DNA from: JBBSIN01 sp038232055
GTDB taxonomy: Bacteria > Actinomycetota > Actinomycetes > JADGOV01
Assembly: GCA_038232055.1 (NCBI GenBank)
Contig: JBBSIN010000004.1
Span: 3,682-67,681, forward strand
Length of the DNA: 64,000 bases
Reading direction: 5' to 3'
Below the pieces are notes generated by a model that saw nothing but the letters and a program-made list of their open reading frames with translations, had not been told where the DNA came from and searched no databases. Below, in pieces: positions 53,601 through 62,018 of the stretch. How positions within the stretch are numbered: position 1 is the first letter of the stretch; each line of letters opens with the position of its first letter. The position numbers and the translations under genes were made by a program.

Positions 53601-54454
53601 TGGGAGCTCCCCGAGATGGCGGACGCCCCGGCGGACGTCGTCGTGTACATGTCGCTGGTTCCCGCGGCTGCCGCGGCCTTCGCCGTGGTGAGGAACTGTT
53701 GGTACTCGGCGTCGGAGACGACCTTGAGCTTGAACAGCATGCGCGAGTGGTAGAGGCCGCAGAACTCGGCGCATCGCCCCTCGAACGTGCCGGTCTTCTC
53801 CGTGCGGACCTCGAACTTGTTCTGGCGTCCCGGGACGACGTCGCGCTTGAACAGGAAGCTCGGCACCCAGAAGGAGTGGATGACGTCCGGCGACGTCTCG
53901 ACGAACTGGATCTTCTTGTTGGCCGGCAGCACGAGGGTCGGCGGCTGCCCGGGCCGGCCGGTCACCTGCAGCTTGTCGTCGATGTAGTTGAACTGCCAGT
54001 TCCACTGGAAGCCCACCACGCCGATCTTGACGTCCGGATTCCGGGACAGCTTGTCGATGACGATCTCGTCACGGGCCGTGAAGTAGAAGAGCACCGCGAC
54101 GGTGACGAGCGGCAGGATCGTGTAGAGGAGTTCGATCGGCACGTTGTAGTGCACCTGCCGCGGCAGTTCGTCCCCGCGCTTACGAAAGCGGAAGCAGGCC
54201 CAGAGGATCAGCCCGTAGACCAGGGCACCGACGGCCAAGGCGACCCAGAAGAATCCGACCCAGAGGTTGAGGACTCGGTGTCCCTGCTCCGTGATCGGCT
54301 TGGGGAACCCGAAACGGATGGACTCCGTGTTGCACGCCGTGAGCACCAGTGCGAGCGGCGCCAGCGCGACCAGCCGCAGCGCCCTCCGGCGGACGCTTGG
54401 CCGTGCCGACGACGAGCCGTCCGGAAGGGTCGGGCGGCCAGGTGTCCTGCGCAC
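53597..54454 (-). CDS. ctaC: cytochrome c oxidase subunit II
   Basis: A 285-residue subunit II. A lipobox-like LVLTAC follows a basic N-terminus, then two helices and a periplasmic-side cupredoxin domain. The CuA site is complete ([12 protein letters not shown], with the upstream [13 protein letters not shown]is). It receives electrons from QcrC. First gene of the ctaC-ctaD-ctaF operon; start GTG 54454. Confidence 0.95.
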   Translation of the reverse strand: MRRTPGRPTLPDGSSSARPSVRRRALRLVALAPLALVLTACNTESIRFGFPKPITEQGHRVLNLWVGFFWVALAVGALVYGLILWACFRFRKRGDELPRQVHYNVPIELLYTILPLVTVAVLFYFTARDEIVIDKLSRNPDVKIGVVGFQWNWQFNYIDDKLQVTGRPGQPPTLVLPANKKIQFVETSPDVIHSFWVPSFLFKRDVVPGRQNKFEVRTEKTGTFEGRCAEFCGLYHSRMLFKLKVVSDAEYQQFLTTAKAAAAAGTSDMYTTTSAGASAISGSSQ

Positions 54455-54509
54455 TGCACTCCTCGAGGAAGGCGGTCCGGTGCAGGGAAAGAGTAGTCCC
54501 TAGCCTTGG

Positions 54510-55553
54510 CTAGCCGCGCCGCGGGCGATCCGCCGCCGGCATGTCGGCACCGGTTCGTACGCCGCCTGCGCCGAGCAGGTGGGCGGCCACCTCGTCGGCG
54601 GCATCGGCGCCGTACGCCGACCGCAGTCGGTCGACGAAAGTGGCCTTGTCGAGGTCGTACTCCTGCGTACCGACCGTCTCGATGACGTACGTCGCGAGCA
54701 GGCTGCCCACCTCGGCCGAGCGCTCGAGGGAGAGTCCCCACCCGATGCCCGCCAGGAAGCCGGCGCGAAAACCGTCACCGACGCCGGTCGGGTCGGCTCT
54801 GGTGACCTCGGGCACAGTCGGGACCGCCAGTGCAGGCTGCCCGGCCACGAAGATCGAGCATCCTTTCGCGCCCTTCGTCACGATCCAGACCCCGACCCGG
54901 GCGACGATGTCGTCGTGGCTCCAGCCGGTCTTGGATTCGATGAGGCCGGCCTCGTAGTCGTTACAGAGCAGGTAGCGGGCGTCCTCGACGAGAGCCCGGA
55001 TCTCCGACCCCGCCATGCGGGCGAGCTGCTGCGACGGGTCGGCGGCGAAGGGGTAGGCGCGGTCCCGGCACTCCTGAGTGTGGCGGAGCATCGCCTCGGG
55101 GTCGTTGGGGCTGACCACCACGAGGTCGAGGCCGCCAAGGCGCTGCGCGGTGGGCGCCAGCTCGATGGCGCGCGCCTCCGACATGGCGCCCGGATAGAAC
55201 GACGCGAGCTGGTTCTGGTCGGCATCGGTGGTGCACAGGAAGCGGGCGGTATGGGCGAGCTCAGAGACGAGGACGGAGCTGGTGTCCACCCCGTGCCGCT
55301 CCAGCCATGACCGGTAGTCCGCGAAGTCCGGGCCGACCGCTCCAACGAGCACCGGGCGCAGGCCGAGCTGCGCCATGCCGAAGCAGATGTTCGCGGCCAC
55401 CCCGCCACGGCGGATGACCAGCTCGTCCACCAGGAAGGAGAGGGATACCCGGTCGAGCCGGTCGGCGATGAGCTGCTCGCGGAAGCGACCGGGAAACGTC
55501 ATGAGGTGGTCGGTCGCGATCGATCCGGTCACGGCGATGCTGGGCACGGCCAA
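54510..55553 (-). CDS. adoK: PfkB-family kinase, probable adenosine kinase
   Basis: A 347-residue ribokinase-fold sugar/nucleoside kinase. It has the N-terminal RRGGVAANICFGMAQLG motif and the catalytic PfkB signature ADPTGVGDGFRAGFLAG, with Asp as base. The position beside ctaC corresponds to Rv2202c, which is adenosine kinase in M. tuberculosis; that supports adenosine as substrate, although the fold alone would allow other sugars. Start ATG 55553. A 6-bp inverted repeat (CTAGCC/GGCTAG) spans its stop codon and may end transcription. Confidence 0.85.
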   Translation of the reverse strand: MAVPSIAVTGSIATDHLMTFPGRFREQLIADRLDRVSLSFLVDELVIRRGGVAANICFGMAQLGLRPVLVGAVGPDFADYRSWLERHGVDTSSVLVSELAHTARFLCTTDADQNQLASFYPGAMSEARAIELAPTAQRLGGLDLVVVSPNDPEAMLRHTQECRDRAYPFAADPSQQLARMAGSEIRALVEDARYLLCNDYEAGLIESKTGWSHDDIVARVGVWIVTKGAKGCSIFVAGQPALAVPTVPEVTRADPTGVGDGFRAGFLAGIGWGLSLERSAEVGSLLATYVIETVGTQEYDLDKATFVDRLRSAYGADAADEVAAHLLGAGGVRTGADMPAADRPRRG

Positions 55554-55633
55554 AGGCTAGTCGGCCCGGTGGGAAACCGTGGCGCATGTCCGGGCGTCCA
55601 ACTGCTGACCGAGTTGACGTTCGGAGGTCGGCG

Positions 55634-56743
55634 ATGAGGGCTCCCAGACCGGTTCGTGGGCTGCTGCTGCCCGTTGTGGTGGCCGTGGCCGTGGCGGGAA
55701 CCGCAGTCGGCGTGGGGAGTCTCGTCCGTTCGGGCGCGGCACGCCAAGCCGCCGGCGTCGATGCGCCTCCGGTGCTGCACCTCGACGGCGTCGGGGGCGG
55801 CCCTCAATCGGGGACCAAGCCCCGTGGCATCCCTAGCGACGAGCCCACCGACCTGGTCCGCGGTTTGGCCGGTGGCGGGTACCGGTTGGCTGGCGACCTG
55901 CTCGACGGACCCGCCTCTGCGTGGGCGTATCGGTTGCCGGCCGGTCAGGCCGGGCTGGACGACGTACGCCGGGTCGCCACCGCCTTGGGGCTGGCCGGTA
56001 CGCCTCGTCGCACCCGGGCCGGCTGGGTCGTCTTCAGCGGCCGCGGCCGGCTGGTGGTCCAGGACGCCGCCGGCCAGCCGTGGTCGTTCGGTGTCCGCGG
56101 GTGCCGGTCCGGTCTGCCCACCCGCAGTGCGGTGGCCGCCATCGCCTGCCCGCTGGGGGCCGTCCGGCCGCCCCTTCCGCGGCCCTGCCTGCTCGAGATG
56201 TGTCCGCTTCCGCAGCCTCCACCCGGACTCGTCACGTCACGCGCGCGCGAATTCTTCGCCGCGCTGGGGGCGGACGCCATCCCCTTCGCCGTCGACGGCG
56301 CGACCGCCACCGCGAACCCGGATGTCGAAGGAGTACCGACCGCCGATTGGCCGCTCTCGGTCACCGTCGGCGAGGCAGGCACCGTCACCGCGGCCGCCGG
56401 CCACCTGGGCCGGCCGGTACGGCTGGCGTCGTACCCCATTGTCAGCGCGGATGAGGCGTTCGTCGCGCTGCAGAAGCGCCCGCGCCCGCTTCCCGAGGTG
56501 TGCCAGCTGCGCATCGATCCGAGCAGGTCGCGCAGCGCCGCACGCCGTGCGCAGCCGCGGTGCCTACCGTTGACACCGACGGTGGTCACCGGCGCCCGGC
56601 TGGGTCTGGATTACGTGCTGGCCGACCGCGGCGCGCTGCTGGTGCCGGCCTGGCTGTTCAGCGTGCGCGGCGACGCGCAGCCGATTCCGCAGATCGCCAT
56701 AGCCGCCCGCTACCTGGCCGGCAACGGCATCCCGGGGACATAG
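55634..56743 (+). CDS. uncharacterised membrane-anchored protein
   Basis: A 369-residue protein with a basic N-terminus and one transmembrane helix (about residues 11-31), followed by an external domain. Five cysteines occur in the external part (including RGCRSG, IACPLG, CLLEMCPL). ATG 55634 has GGAGG six bases upstream. Proteins of this layout in actinomycetes are often beside sigma-factor genes, but none is seen here. Function unknown. Its last codons are part of a 15-bp sequence that is repeated just downstream. Confidence 0.75.
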   Translation: MRAPRPVRGLLLPVVVAVAVAGTAVGVGSLVRSGAARQAAGVDAPPVLHLDGVGGGPQSGTKPRGIPSDEPTDLVRGLAGGGYRLAGDLLDGPASAWAYRLPAGQAGLDDVRRVATALGLAGTPRRTRAGWVVFSGRGRLVVQDAAGQPWSFGVRGCRSGLPTRSAVAAIACPLGAVRPPLPRPCLLEMCPLPQPPPGLVTSRAREFFAALGADAIPFAVDGATATANPDVEGVPTADWPLSVTVGEAGTVTAAAGHLGRPVRLASYPIVSADEAFVALQKRPRPLPEVCQLRIDPSRSRSAARRAQPRCLPLTPTVVTGARLGLDYVLADRGALLVPAWLFSVRGDAQPIPQIAIAARYLAGNGIPGT

Positions 56744-56758
56744 CGGCATCCCGGGGAC
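56725..56758. repeat. tandem duplication across a gene end
   Basis: The 15-base sequence CGGCATCCCGGGGAC occurs at 56725-56739 and again at 56744-56758, a 19-base offset. The first copy encodes the C-terminal G-I-P-G of the upstream gene and the second lies after its stop. It looks like a recent slippage duplication. Confidence 0.75.
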
Positions 56759-56763
56759 TTGAG

Positions 56764-56800
56764 GAAGCGGCGCACCCTGGACTGCAAGATGCGCCGCTTC
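56764..56800. terminator. perfect 11-bp hairpin, probable terminator
   Basis: GAAGCGGCGCA and its exact complement TGCGCCGCTTC flank a 15-nt loop, 20 bp after the end of the upstream gene and at the edge of the 17-bp repeat array. It fits a terminator for the + strand gene and, by symmetry, for the convergent HesB gene. Confidence 0.6.
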
Positions 56801-56899
56801 GGCTGGCTCAGTGGTTCGGCTGGCTCAGTGGTTCGGCTGGCTCAGAGGTTCAGCCAGCTCAGAGGTTCAGCCAGCTCAGTGGTTCAGCCAGCTCAGTGG
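56798..56899. repeat. six-unit 17-bp array with complementary halves
   Basis: Six head-to-tail units: three of TTCGGCTGGCTCAG(T/A)GG then three of TTCAGCCAGCTCAG(A/T)GG. The variable GGCTGG of the first half is complementary to the AGCCAG of the second, so the array can fold on itself three units to three. The last unit includes the stop codon of the HesB gene (56893-56895) and its final codons. Confidence 0.85.
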
Positions 56900-57270
56900 A
56901 ACGAGTCGCCGCAGGCGCAGGAGCCGCCGGCATTGGGATTGTCGATCGTGAATCCCTGCTTCTCGATGGTGTCGACGAAGTCGATGACCGCGCCGGTGAG
57001 GTAGGGGCCGCTCATCCGGTCGATGACCACCTGGACCCCGCCGAAGTCGGTGAAGTTGTCGCCGTCGAGCGTGCGCTCGTCGAAGAACAGCTGGTAGCGC
57101 AGGCCGGAACAGCCGCCGGGCTGTACGGCGACCCGCAGCGACAGGTCTGTGCGCCCCTCCTGCTCAAGCAGCGCCTTGACCTTGGCGGCTGCGCCGTCGG
57201 TGAGGACGACGACCTTGGACTCCGCGTCCGGTACGGCCTGCGCGTTCTGGGACGTTTCCTGAACAGTCAT
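56893..57270 (-). CDS. erpA: HesB/IscA-type iron-sulfur cluster insertion protein
   Basis: A 125-residue A-type carrier. The three conserved cysteines are in PGGCSGLRYQL and the terminal GGSCACGDSFH. It delivers Fe-S clusters to target enzymes such as the Rieske protein or other respiratory components. ATG 57270 follows GGGAG. The position next to adoK and glycerate kinase matches Rv2204c. Its stop codon lies within the 17-bp repeat array. Confidence 0.93.
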   Translation of the reverse strand: MTVQETSQNAQAVPDAESKVVVLTDGAAAKVKALLEQEGRTDLSLRVAVQPGGCSGLRYQLFFDERTLDGDNFTDFGGVQVVIDRMSGPYLTGAVIDFVDTIEKQGFTIDNPNAGGSCACGDSFH

Positions 57271-57407
57271 GGCGGCTCCCGCTGGAGATACGTGCTTTCG
57301 GTTGGGCGTGCTGGGCTCTGTTGGGCAACGGCGCCGCGACGCCGACCATTCCATGCTCGCACAGGTTCGGTCGCGCGCGGTCGCCATCTGTGCCGCCGCC
57401 GCGCGCG

Positions 57408-58520
57408 TCAGCTTCGACGCGACCAGGTGCCGGCGACGCGCTCGACGAGCCGGGCCAGCTCCTCGGCAGGGCGTGCCATGGCGGCCGCCACGGAGCCCGC
57501 CGTGTCGGCGACGGCGTACGCCGCCTCGATGCCCGCCGCCGCCAGCTCTCGCCGCCCGACCAGGACCTGTCCGGCCACCACCACCGCGGGCAGTCCCGCC
57601 TCGGTCGCGGCGACCGCGACGCCGCTCGCGGCCTTGCCGCGCAGGGACTGCCAGTCGAAGCTGCCCTCACCGGTCAGGACGAGGTCGGCGGCAGCTACCC
57701 GTTCGCGTAGCCGGGTCTCCCGGATCAGCAACTCGATGCCGGACTCCCGGTGGGCGCCAAGGGCGAACAGCGCGTAGCCCAGACCGCCCGCCGCACCGGC
57801 CCCCGGCGCAACCGCCTTCCCGCTCGCCGTCGGCAGTGCGTTCTCCAGAAGGGACCGCCACCGGTCCAGAGCGGCGTCGAGGCGCGGTACGTCGTCGCGG
57901 TCGGCGCCCTTCTGCGGGCCGAAGACGGCGGTCGCGCCGTGCAGCCCGAGCAGTGGGTTGTCCACGTCGGTGGCCGCCACCAGCTCCACCTCGACGCTGC
58001 GGAGTGCGGCCGCGTCGACGGACTCGAGAGCGGCGAGCGCGTCGCCGCCGGCTGCCAGCAGGTGTCGAGGCTTCATCCCGAGCGCGGCGAGCAGGCCGCT
58101 GCCGCCGTCGTTGGTGGCGGAGCCGCCGAGGCCGACGACGACTCGCTCGGCAGCGGCGTCGAGGGCCGCCGCCAGCAGCTCGCCGACGCCGTACGTGGTC
58201 GTGCTGCCCGGTTCCCGTTCGTTCGGCGCGACGAGGTGCAGCCCCGCAGCCTGGGCGCTCTCGACGTACGCCGTGCCGCCCACCAGGAGCCAACGTGCGG
58301 CCACCGGCTGCCGGAGCGGGTCGCTGACGGAGACCTGGCGCAGCCGGCCGCCGATCGACGCATGCAGGACGTCGACGAAGCCCGGCCCGCCATCGCTGAC
58401 CGGCGCGAGATCCAGCTCGTCGTCCGGCGCGTGACGCCGCCACCCCTCCGCCATCGCCGCCGCCGCCTCGACGGCCGACAGCGTGCCACCGAAGGAGTCC
58501 GGCGCGACAAGTACCCGCAC
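57408..58520 (-). CDS. glxK: glycerate 2-kinase
   Basis: A 370-residue GlxK/GarK-family kinase phosphorylating glycerate. Conserved blocks are MRVLVAPDSFGGTLSAVEAA, APVSDGGPGFVDVLHA, GLGGSATNDGGSGLLAALG and TGEGSFDWQSLRGKA. Length is normal. It can feed glycerate from glyoxylate or serine metabolism into glycolysis. Rv2205c occupies the same position in mycobacteria. A 37-bp gap separates it from the PspAB gene on the same strand. Confidence 0.93.
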   Translation of the reverse strand: MRVLVAPDSFGGTLSAVEAAAAMAEGWRRHAPDDELDLAPVSDGGPGFVDVLHASIGGRLRQVSVSDPLRQPVAARWLLVGGTAYVESAQAAGLHLVAPNEREPGSTTTYGVGELLAAALDAAAERVVVGLGGSATNDGGSGLLAALGMKPRHLLAAGGDALAALESVDAAALRSVEVELVAATDVDNPLLGLHGATAVFGPQKGADRDDVPRLDAALDRWRSLLENALPTASGKAVAPGAGAAGGLGYALFALGAHRESGIELLIRETRLRERVAAADLVLTGEGSFDWQSLRGKAASGVAVAATEAGLPAVVVAGQVLVGRRELAAAGIEAAYAVADTAGSVAAAMARPAEELARLVERVAGTWSRRS

Positions 58521-58557
58521 CCGGCTAGTGTGCCGGGCCGCTACTTCCCGTCGCGGC

Positions 58558-59115
58558 TCAGAGGCCGGGCGCGCCCCAGACCGGGAACCAGCGGGACAGG
58601 TCCGGCTCGATCTTCAGGTCGCCCGCCAGCACGCCGCGCGTCTCCAGCTCGAAGGCGTTGTCGCGGCGTTCCCCGCCCAGCGGCGCAAAGGGGTAGAACG
58701 TGCCCCGCTTGAACAGGTAGACGAGACCCAGCCGGTGCTGCGCGTCGGCGAAGCCGACCACCGAGCAGAGCAGCGACGTCCCGAAACCCGCGGCGACGAG
58801 CGAGCTGTTGACCGCATGCAGCGCGGTCACGAGGGTGCCCACGTCGTCGTCCCGCGAGACGAGCCAGGTGTAGCCGAAGCTGTCCGTGACGCGATCCGGC
58901 CGGGGACCCTCGGCGCCGAGGAGATCCTCGATCTCGCTCTGGGTCTCCGCGAAGGCACTGCCCTGGGCCGCCTTGAAGCACACCGAGCCGGTGCCCGTTG
59001 GCGCGAGGCCGGTTGCCGCCTGGAGCGTCAGCGCCGCGGACGGCAACGCGAAGAGCACGTCCAGATCGGCCTTGGCCGGCTTGCTACGGCCCAGAATCGC
59101 GTCGAGGAGACCCAC
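58558..59115 (-). CDS. pspAB: PspA-associated protein PspAB
   Basis: A 185-residue soluble protein beginning VGLLDAILGRSKPAKADLD, the wording of PspAB. It is the last gene of a four-gene unit (pspA, pspAA, htpX, pspAB) conserved in actinobacteria. Its precise job is unknown; the context ties it to envelope stress. GTG 59115 is 13 bases after the htpX stop. Confidence 0.88.
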   Translation of the reverse strand: MGLLDAILGRSKPAKADLDVLFALPSAALTLQAATGLAPTGTGSVCFKAAQGSAFAETQSEIEDLLGAEGPRPDRVTDSFGYTWLVSRDDDVGTLVTALHAVNSSLVAAGFGTSLLCSVVGFADAQHRLGLVYLFKRGTFYPFAPLGGERRDNAFELETRGVLAGDLKIEPDLSRWFPVWGAPGL

Positions 59116-59128
59116 GGCGGTACGCCGG

Positions 59129-60052
59129 TCAGACCGGCCGGGCGATCTCGGCCGCGACCCGGTCGAGCTGGGCGAGCCGCTGCTCAAGGCTGGGATGCGT
59201 CGAGAACAGCGACGAGAGCGAGAACCCGCTCGCGAGTGCCGGCGTGAAGAAGAACGCGTTGAACGCCTCCGCCGACCGCAGGTCCCGGGTCGGGATGCGA
59301 GCCATGTCGCCGGTCACCTTGGTGAGCGCCGCGGCGAGCGCGGAGGGCCGACCGGTAAGCAAGGCGCCGGCCCGGTCGGCGGAGAGCTCACGGTAACGGG
59401 ACAACGCCCGGATCAGCACGAAGCTGACGGCGTACACGACAACGGAGACGACGAGCACCGCGAGCAGGATCGCGCCGCTGTTGTCGTCCCGGTCGCGGCG
59501 GCGACCGCCCCCGAACCCGCCGTACATGCCGGAGTAGAGGACCAGCCGGGTGATCATGCCGGCCAAGACGCCGAGGACCGACGCGATCGTCATGACGGCC
59601 ACGTCACGGTGAGCGACGTGGGACAACTCGTGCGCCAGCACGCCCTCGAGCTCCTCGGGACTGAGCCGGCGCAGGATGCCGGTGGTCGCGCACACCACTG
59701 CCCGTTTCGGGCTGCGGCCGGTGGCGAACGCGTTCGGCATGTCGCTGTCGGCGATGGCGACAGCGGGCTTGGGCATGTCGGAGAGCGCGCAGAGGCGGTC
59801 GATGACGCCGTGCAGCTCCGGCGCCTCCTGCGGGGTCACCACCCGGCCGCCCATCGAGAACAGCGCGATGCGGTCGGAGTACCAGTACTGCACGGCGAGG
59901 AAGCCGCCGGCGACGACGATGACGAGGACCGGCGAGATGCCGCGGGCGATGAGCACCGCCATCGCCACGACGTAGAGCAGGCCGAGCAGGAACATGACGA
60001 GGACCATCCGGGCGGTCAGCCCGGGGTCGGATCGGAAGCGGCCTAGCGCCAC
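59129..60052 (-). CDS. htpX: HtpX membrane zinc metalloprotease
   Basis: A 307-residue M48B protease with three to four helices. The zinc site is VLAHELSHVAHRDV and the third ligand Glu is in RYRELSADRAGALLTG. HtpX removes misfolded membrane proteins, here alongside the membrane-repair protein PspA encoded 1 kb upstream. Start GTG 60052, 15 bases after the pspAA stop. Confidence 0.93.
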   Translation of the reverse strand: MALGRFRSDPGLTARMVLVMFLLGLLYVVAMAVLIARGISPVLVIVVAGGFLAVQYWYSDRIALFSMGGRVVTPQEAPELHGVIDRLCALSDMPKPAVAIADSDMPNAFATGRSPKRAVVCATTGILRRLSPEELEGVLAHELSHVAHRDVAVMTIASVLGVLAGMITRLVLYSGMYGGFGGGRRRDRDDNSGAILLAVLVVSVVVYAVSFVLIRALSRYRELSADRAGALLTGRPSALAAALTKVTGDMARIPTRDLRSAEAFNAFFFTPALASGFSLSSLFSTHPSLEQRLAQLDRVAAEIARPV

Positions 60053-60067
60053 GGCGTGCCTTCGCGC

Positions 60068-60346
60068 CTAACCTGGGATGAGACCTTCGTCGCCAAGCAG
60101 CTCACGCACCTCGGCGAGGTCGGCGTCGGAGCCGGGAAGCACCAGGTCGGAGGGCACGAGAGTGTCGTCCGGCATCCTGGTGCCGACCTGATGGATCCGC
60201 CCCAGCAGCGCGGACAGCGCGGTTCGGAAGGTGGCCTCGTCGCCGGACTCGACCGCCGACCCGAGGTCGCTGTCGAGTTCGTTGAGACCGTCAAGGGCGT
60301 GCTCCGGTACGTCGAACTGCCCCTCGCCGAGGATACGGACGATCAC
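60068..60346 (-). CDS. pspAA: PspA-associated protein PspAA
   Basis: A 92-residue protein starting MIVRILGEGQFDVPE, the conserved PspAA start, with an acidic body and no membrane helix. GTG 60346 overlaps the pspA stop (GTGA), so they are co-translated. It is proposed to modulate or partner with PspA; mechanism unproved. Confidence 0.9.
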   Translation of the reverse strand: MIVRILGEGQFDVPEHALDGLNELDSDLGSAVESGDEATFRTALSALLGRIHQVGTRMPDDTLVPSDLVLPGSDADLAEVRELLGDEGLIPG

Positions 60347-61143
60347 TGCTGTCCCTCTCCGGAAACCGGCCGGGCGCTCGACTGGCCGGTCGGCTGGTTG
60401 CCGCCCTGGCCCGCGTCGAGCTGCTTCGGCGCCTGTCCGGCCGGCAGCTCGCCCTTGAGCCGGGCGAGCTCGAGCTCGACGTCGGAGTTGGAACCCATCG
60501 CGTCCAGCTCGCGCTGGATATCGTCACCTCGGGAGGTCGAGGTGACGTCGTCCAGCGCGCCCGATGCGAGCAGTTCGTCGATGGCACCGGAGCGGGCCTG
60601 CAGCTGGGCCGTCTTGTCCTCGGCGCGCTGCATCGCAAGGCCGACGTCGCTCATCTCCTCGGAGATGCCGGAGAATGCCTCGCCGATCTTGGTCTGCGCC
60701 TCGGCCGCGGTGTAGGTGGCCTTGATGGTCTCCTTGCGGGTACGGAAGGCGTCGACCTTCGCCTGCAGCCGCTGCGAAGCCGAGACGAGCTTCTGCTCCT
60801 CCTGGTCGAGCTGGGCGTGCTGCGCCTGCAGGTCGCTGACCTGCGCCTGCAGCCCGGACCGCCGGGTCAGCGCCTCACGGGCGAGATCCTCGCGGCCGGC
60901 GCCGATCGCCTGCTGGGCCTGATTCTGCAGCTTGTCGCCCTGTTGCTGCAGCGACTGCATCTGCAGTTCCAAACGCTTGCGGGACGTCGCCACGTCGGCG
61001 ACCCCCCGGCGCACCTTCTGGAGCAGCTCCAGCTGCTTCTCGTAGGAGTAGTCGAGCGTCTCGCGCGGGTCTTCCGCGCGGTCGAGCGCCTTGCTGGCCT
61101 TGGCTCGAAAGATCAAGCTCAGCCGCTTGGAGAGTCCTGCCAC
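60343..61143 (-). CDS. pspA: phage-shock protein A (PspA/IM30)
   Basis: A 266-residue, largely coiled-coil ESCRT-III-like protein. It has the N-terminal amphipathic helix (KRLSLIFRAKASKALDRAEDP) and the signature DYSYEKQLELLQKVRRGVADVATSRKRLE. A Gln/Gly-rich C-terminal tail follows. PspA coats and stabilises stressed membranes. Start GTG 61143. It is divergent from the DUF3043 gene with a 76-bp gap, which should contain the promoter of the pspA-pspAA-htpX-pspAB operon. Confidence 0.93.
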   Translation of the reverse strand: MAGLSKRLSLIFRAKASKALDRAEDPRETLDYSYEKQLELLQKVRRGVADVATSRKRLELQMQSLQQQGDKLQNQAQQAIGAGREDLAREALTRRSGLQAQVSDLQAQHAQLDQEEQKLVSASQRLQAKVDAFRTRKETIKATYTAAEAQTKIGEAFSGISEEMSDVGLAMQRAEDKTAQLQARSGAIDELLASGALDDVTSTSRGDDIQRELDAMGSNSDVELELARLKGELPAGQAPKQLDAGQGGNQPTGQSSARPVSGEGQQ

Positions 61144-61219
61144 CGCGAAGGCCCCCTCGGTCGGAAGCGGTACGTCGTACCCACAGCCTACGCACGGTTT
61201 GCCGGTTACTCTCCTCCCC

Positions 61220-61762
61220 GTGACCGAGGGGCAGCCGGATGAACGCGTGGGCGGCAAGGGGCGGCCCACGCCCAAGCGGCGTGAGGCCGAGCGACGCCGC
61301 CGGCAACCGGTCGCCGCGCCGCAGACTCGGCGAGAGGCCGCGCGGCAGGTGCGGCAGCGCAGCCGGGCCGCGCAGACCCAGGCCAGGGCCGCGCTGCGTA
61401 CCGGCGACGAGCGCAACCTTCCGCCGCGCGACGCCGGGCCGGTCCGCAGGTACGTGCGCGACTTGGTCGACGCCCGGCACAACGCCGGCAACTACGTGCT
61501 CCTCGTCGCCCTCGTCGTCGTCGTGGTCGGGTTCATCCCCGCGCCAGCGGTCCGGCTCGCCGTCGCGATCTGCTATCCGCTCGTGCTGCTCTGGGTGATC
61601 GTCGATGCCTTTTTGCTGGTCCGGCTGATCCGACGCAGGGTGACCACCGCATTTCCCGGAGAGCGGACGCGCGGGCTCGGCTCGTACGCCGTCATGCGCT
61701 CGTTCCAGGTCCGCCGGCTGCGGCTGCCGCCACCGAAGGTCAAGCTCGGCCAGAGCGTATAG
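61220..61762 (+). CDS. DUF3043 membrane protein
   Basis: A 180-residue protein. The first 70 residues are strongly basic (GRPTPKRREAERRRRQPVA), followed by RDAGPVRRYVRDLVDARHN and two transmembrane helices (about 95-138). This is the standard layout of DUF3043, an actinobacterial family of unknown function. GTG 61220 begins the protein cleanly. Rv2206 lies in the same place relative to the glycerate kinase and cob genes. Confidence 0.9.
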   Translation: MTEGQPDERVGGKGRPTPKRREAERRRRQPVAAPQTRREAARQVRQRSRAAQTQARAALRTGDERNLPPRDAGPVRRYVRDLVDARHNAGNYVLLVALVVVVVGFIPAPAVRLAVAICYPLVLLWVIVDAFLLVRLIRRRVTTAFPGERTRGLGSYAVMRSFQVRRLRLPPPKVKLGQSV

Positions 61763-61801
61763 ACGACCTCTCCGCCGACCGACCGGCGGAGAGAGGTCGT
61801 C
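61762..61801 (+). terminator. strong terminator hairpin
   Basis: A 16-bp stem (GACGACCTCTCCGCCG and its complement, with two extra bases bulged on the right) closes a 6-nt ACCGAC loop. It starts on the last base of the DUF3043 stop codon. No T-tract follows, as is usual at this GC content. Confidence 0.75.
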
Positions 61802-61804
61802 GGG

Positions 61805-61985
61805 GTGATCGTCCGAGAGATCCGCGCGCCTTACCACGGCAGGATCGTCCGAGTGATCGTCCGAGTGATCGTCCGAGTGATCGTCCGAGGAATGATCATG
61901 GCGTTGTGCCAGGTCAACGTTCTGGATTTCCTCGGACCAATCCTCCGACCAGTCCTCGGACCAGTCCTCGGAATTTCGCGGACCA
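61805..61985. repeat. dispersed 12-bp-unit foldback element, copy 3 (longest)
   Basis: After one isolated unit at 61805-61817, four perfect 12-bp units GATCGTCCGAG(T/G) fill 61843-61890. Then follow GATCA, the mini-hairpin TGGC-GTTGT-GCCA, and GGTCAACG. Finally come four opposite-sense 12-bp units TCCTCGGACCA(A/G) (61929-61976), one degenerate. Arms pair through the 7-bp GTCCGAG core, one stem per 12 bases. It lies between a terminator and the small gene at 62019-62231, and I see no gene in it. Confidence 0.85.
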
Positions 61986-62018
61986 GTGCACGTCTAGCCG
62001 GGGGGCTTCTGCCAAGCG

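Noticed and set aside
60330..60346. GTGATCGTCCG at the pspAA start as another foldback unit
   Set aside because: It is the coding sequence for the conserved M-I-V-R start, a single copy without partner units.
61843..61890. Possible CRISPR array
   Set aside because: Units are 12 bp, contiguous and without spacers, with opposite-sense units nearby; no cas genes.
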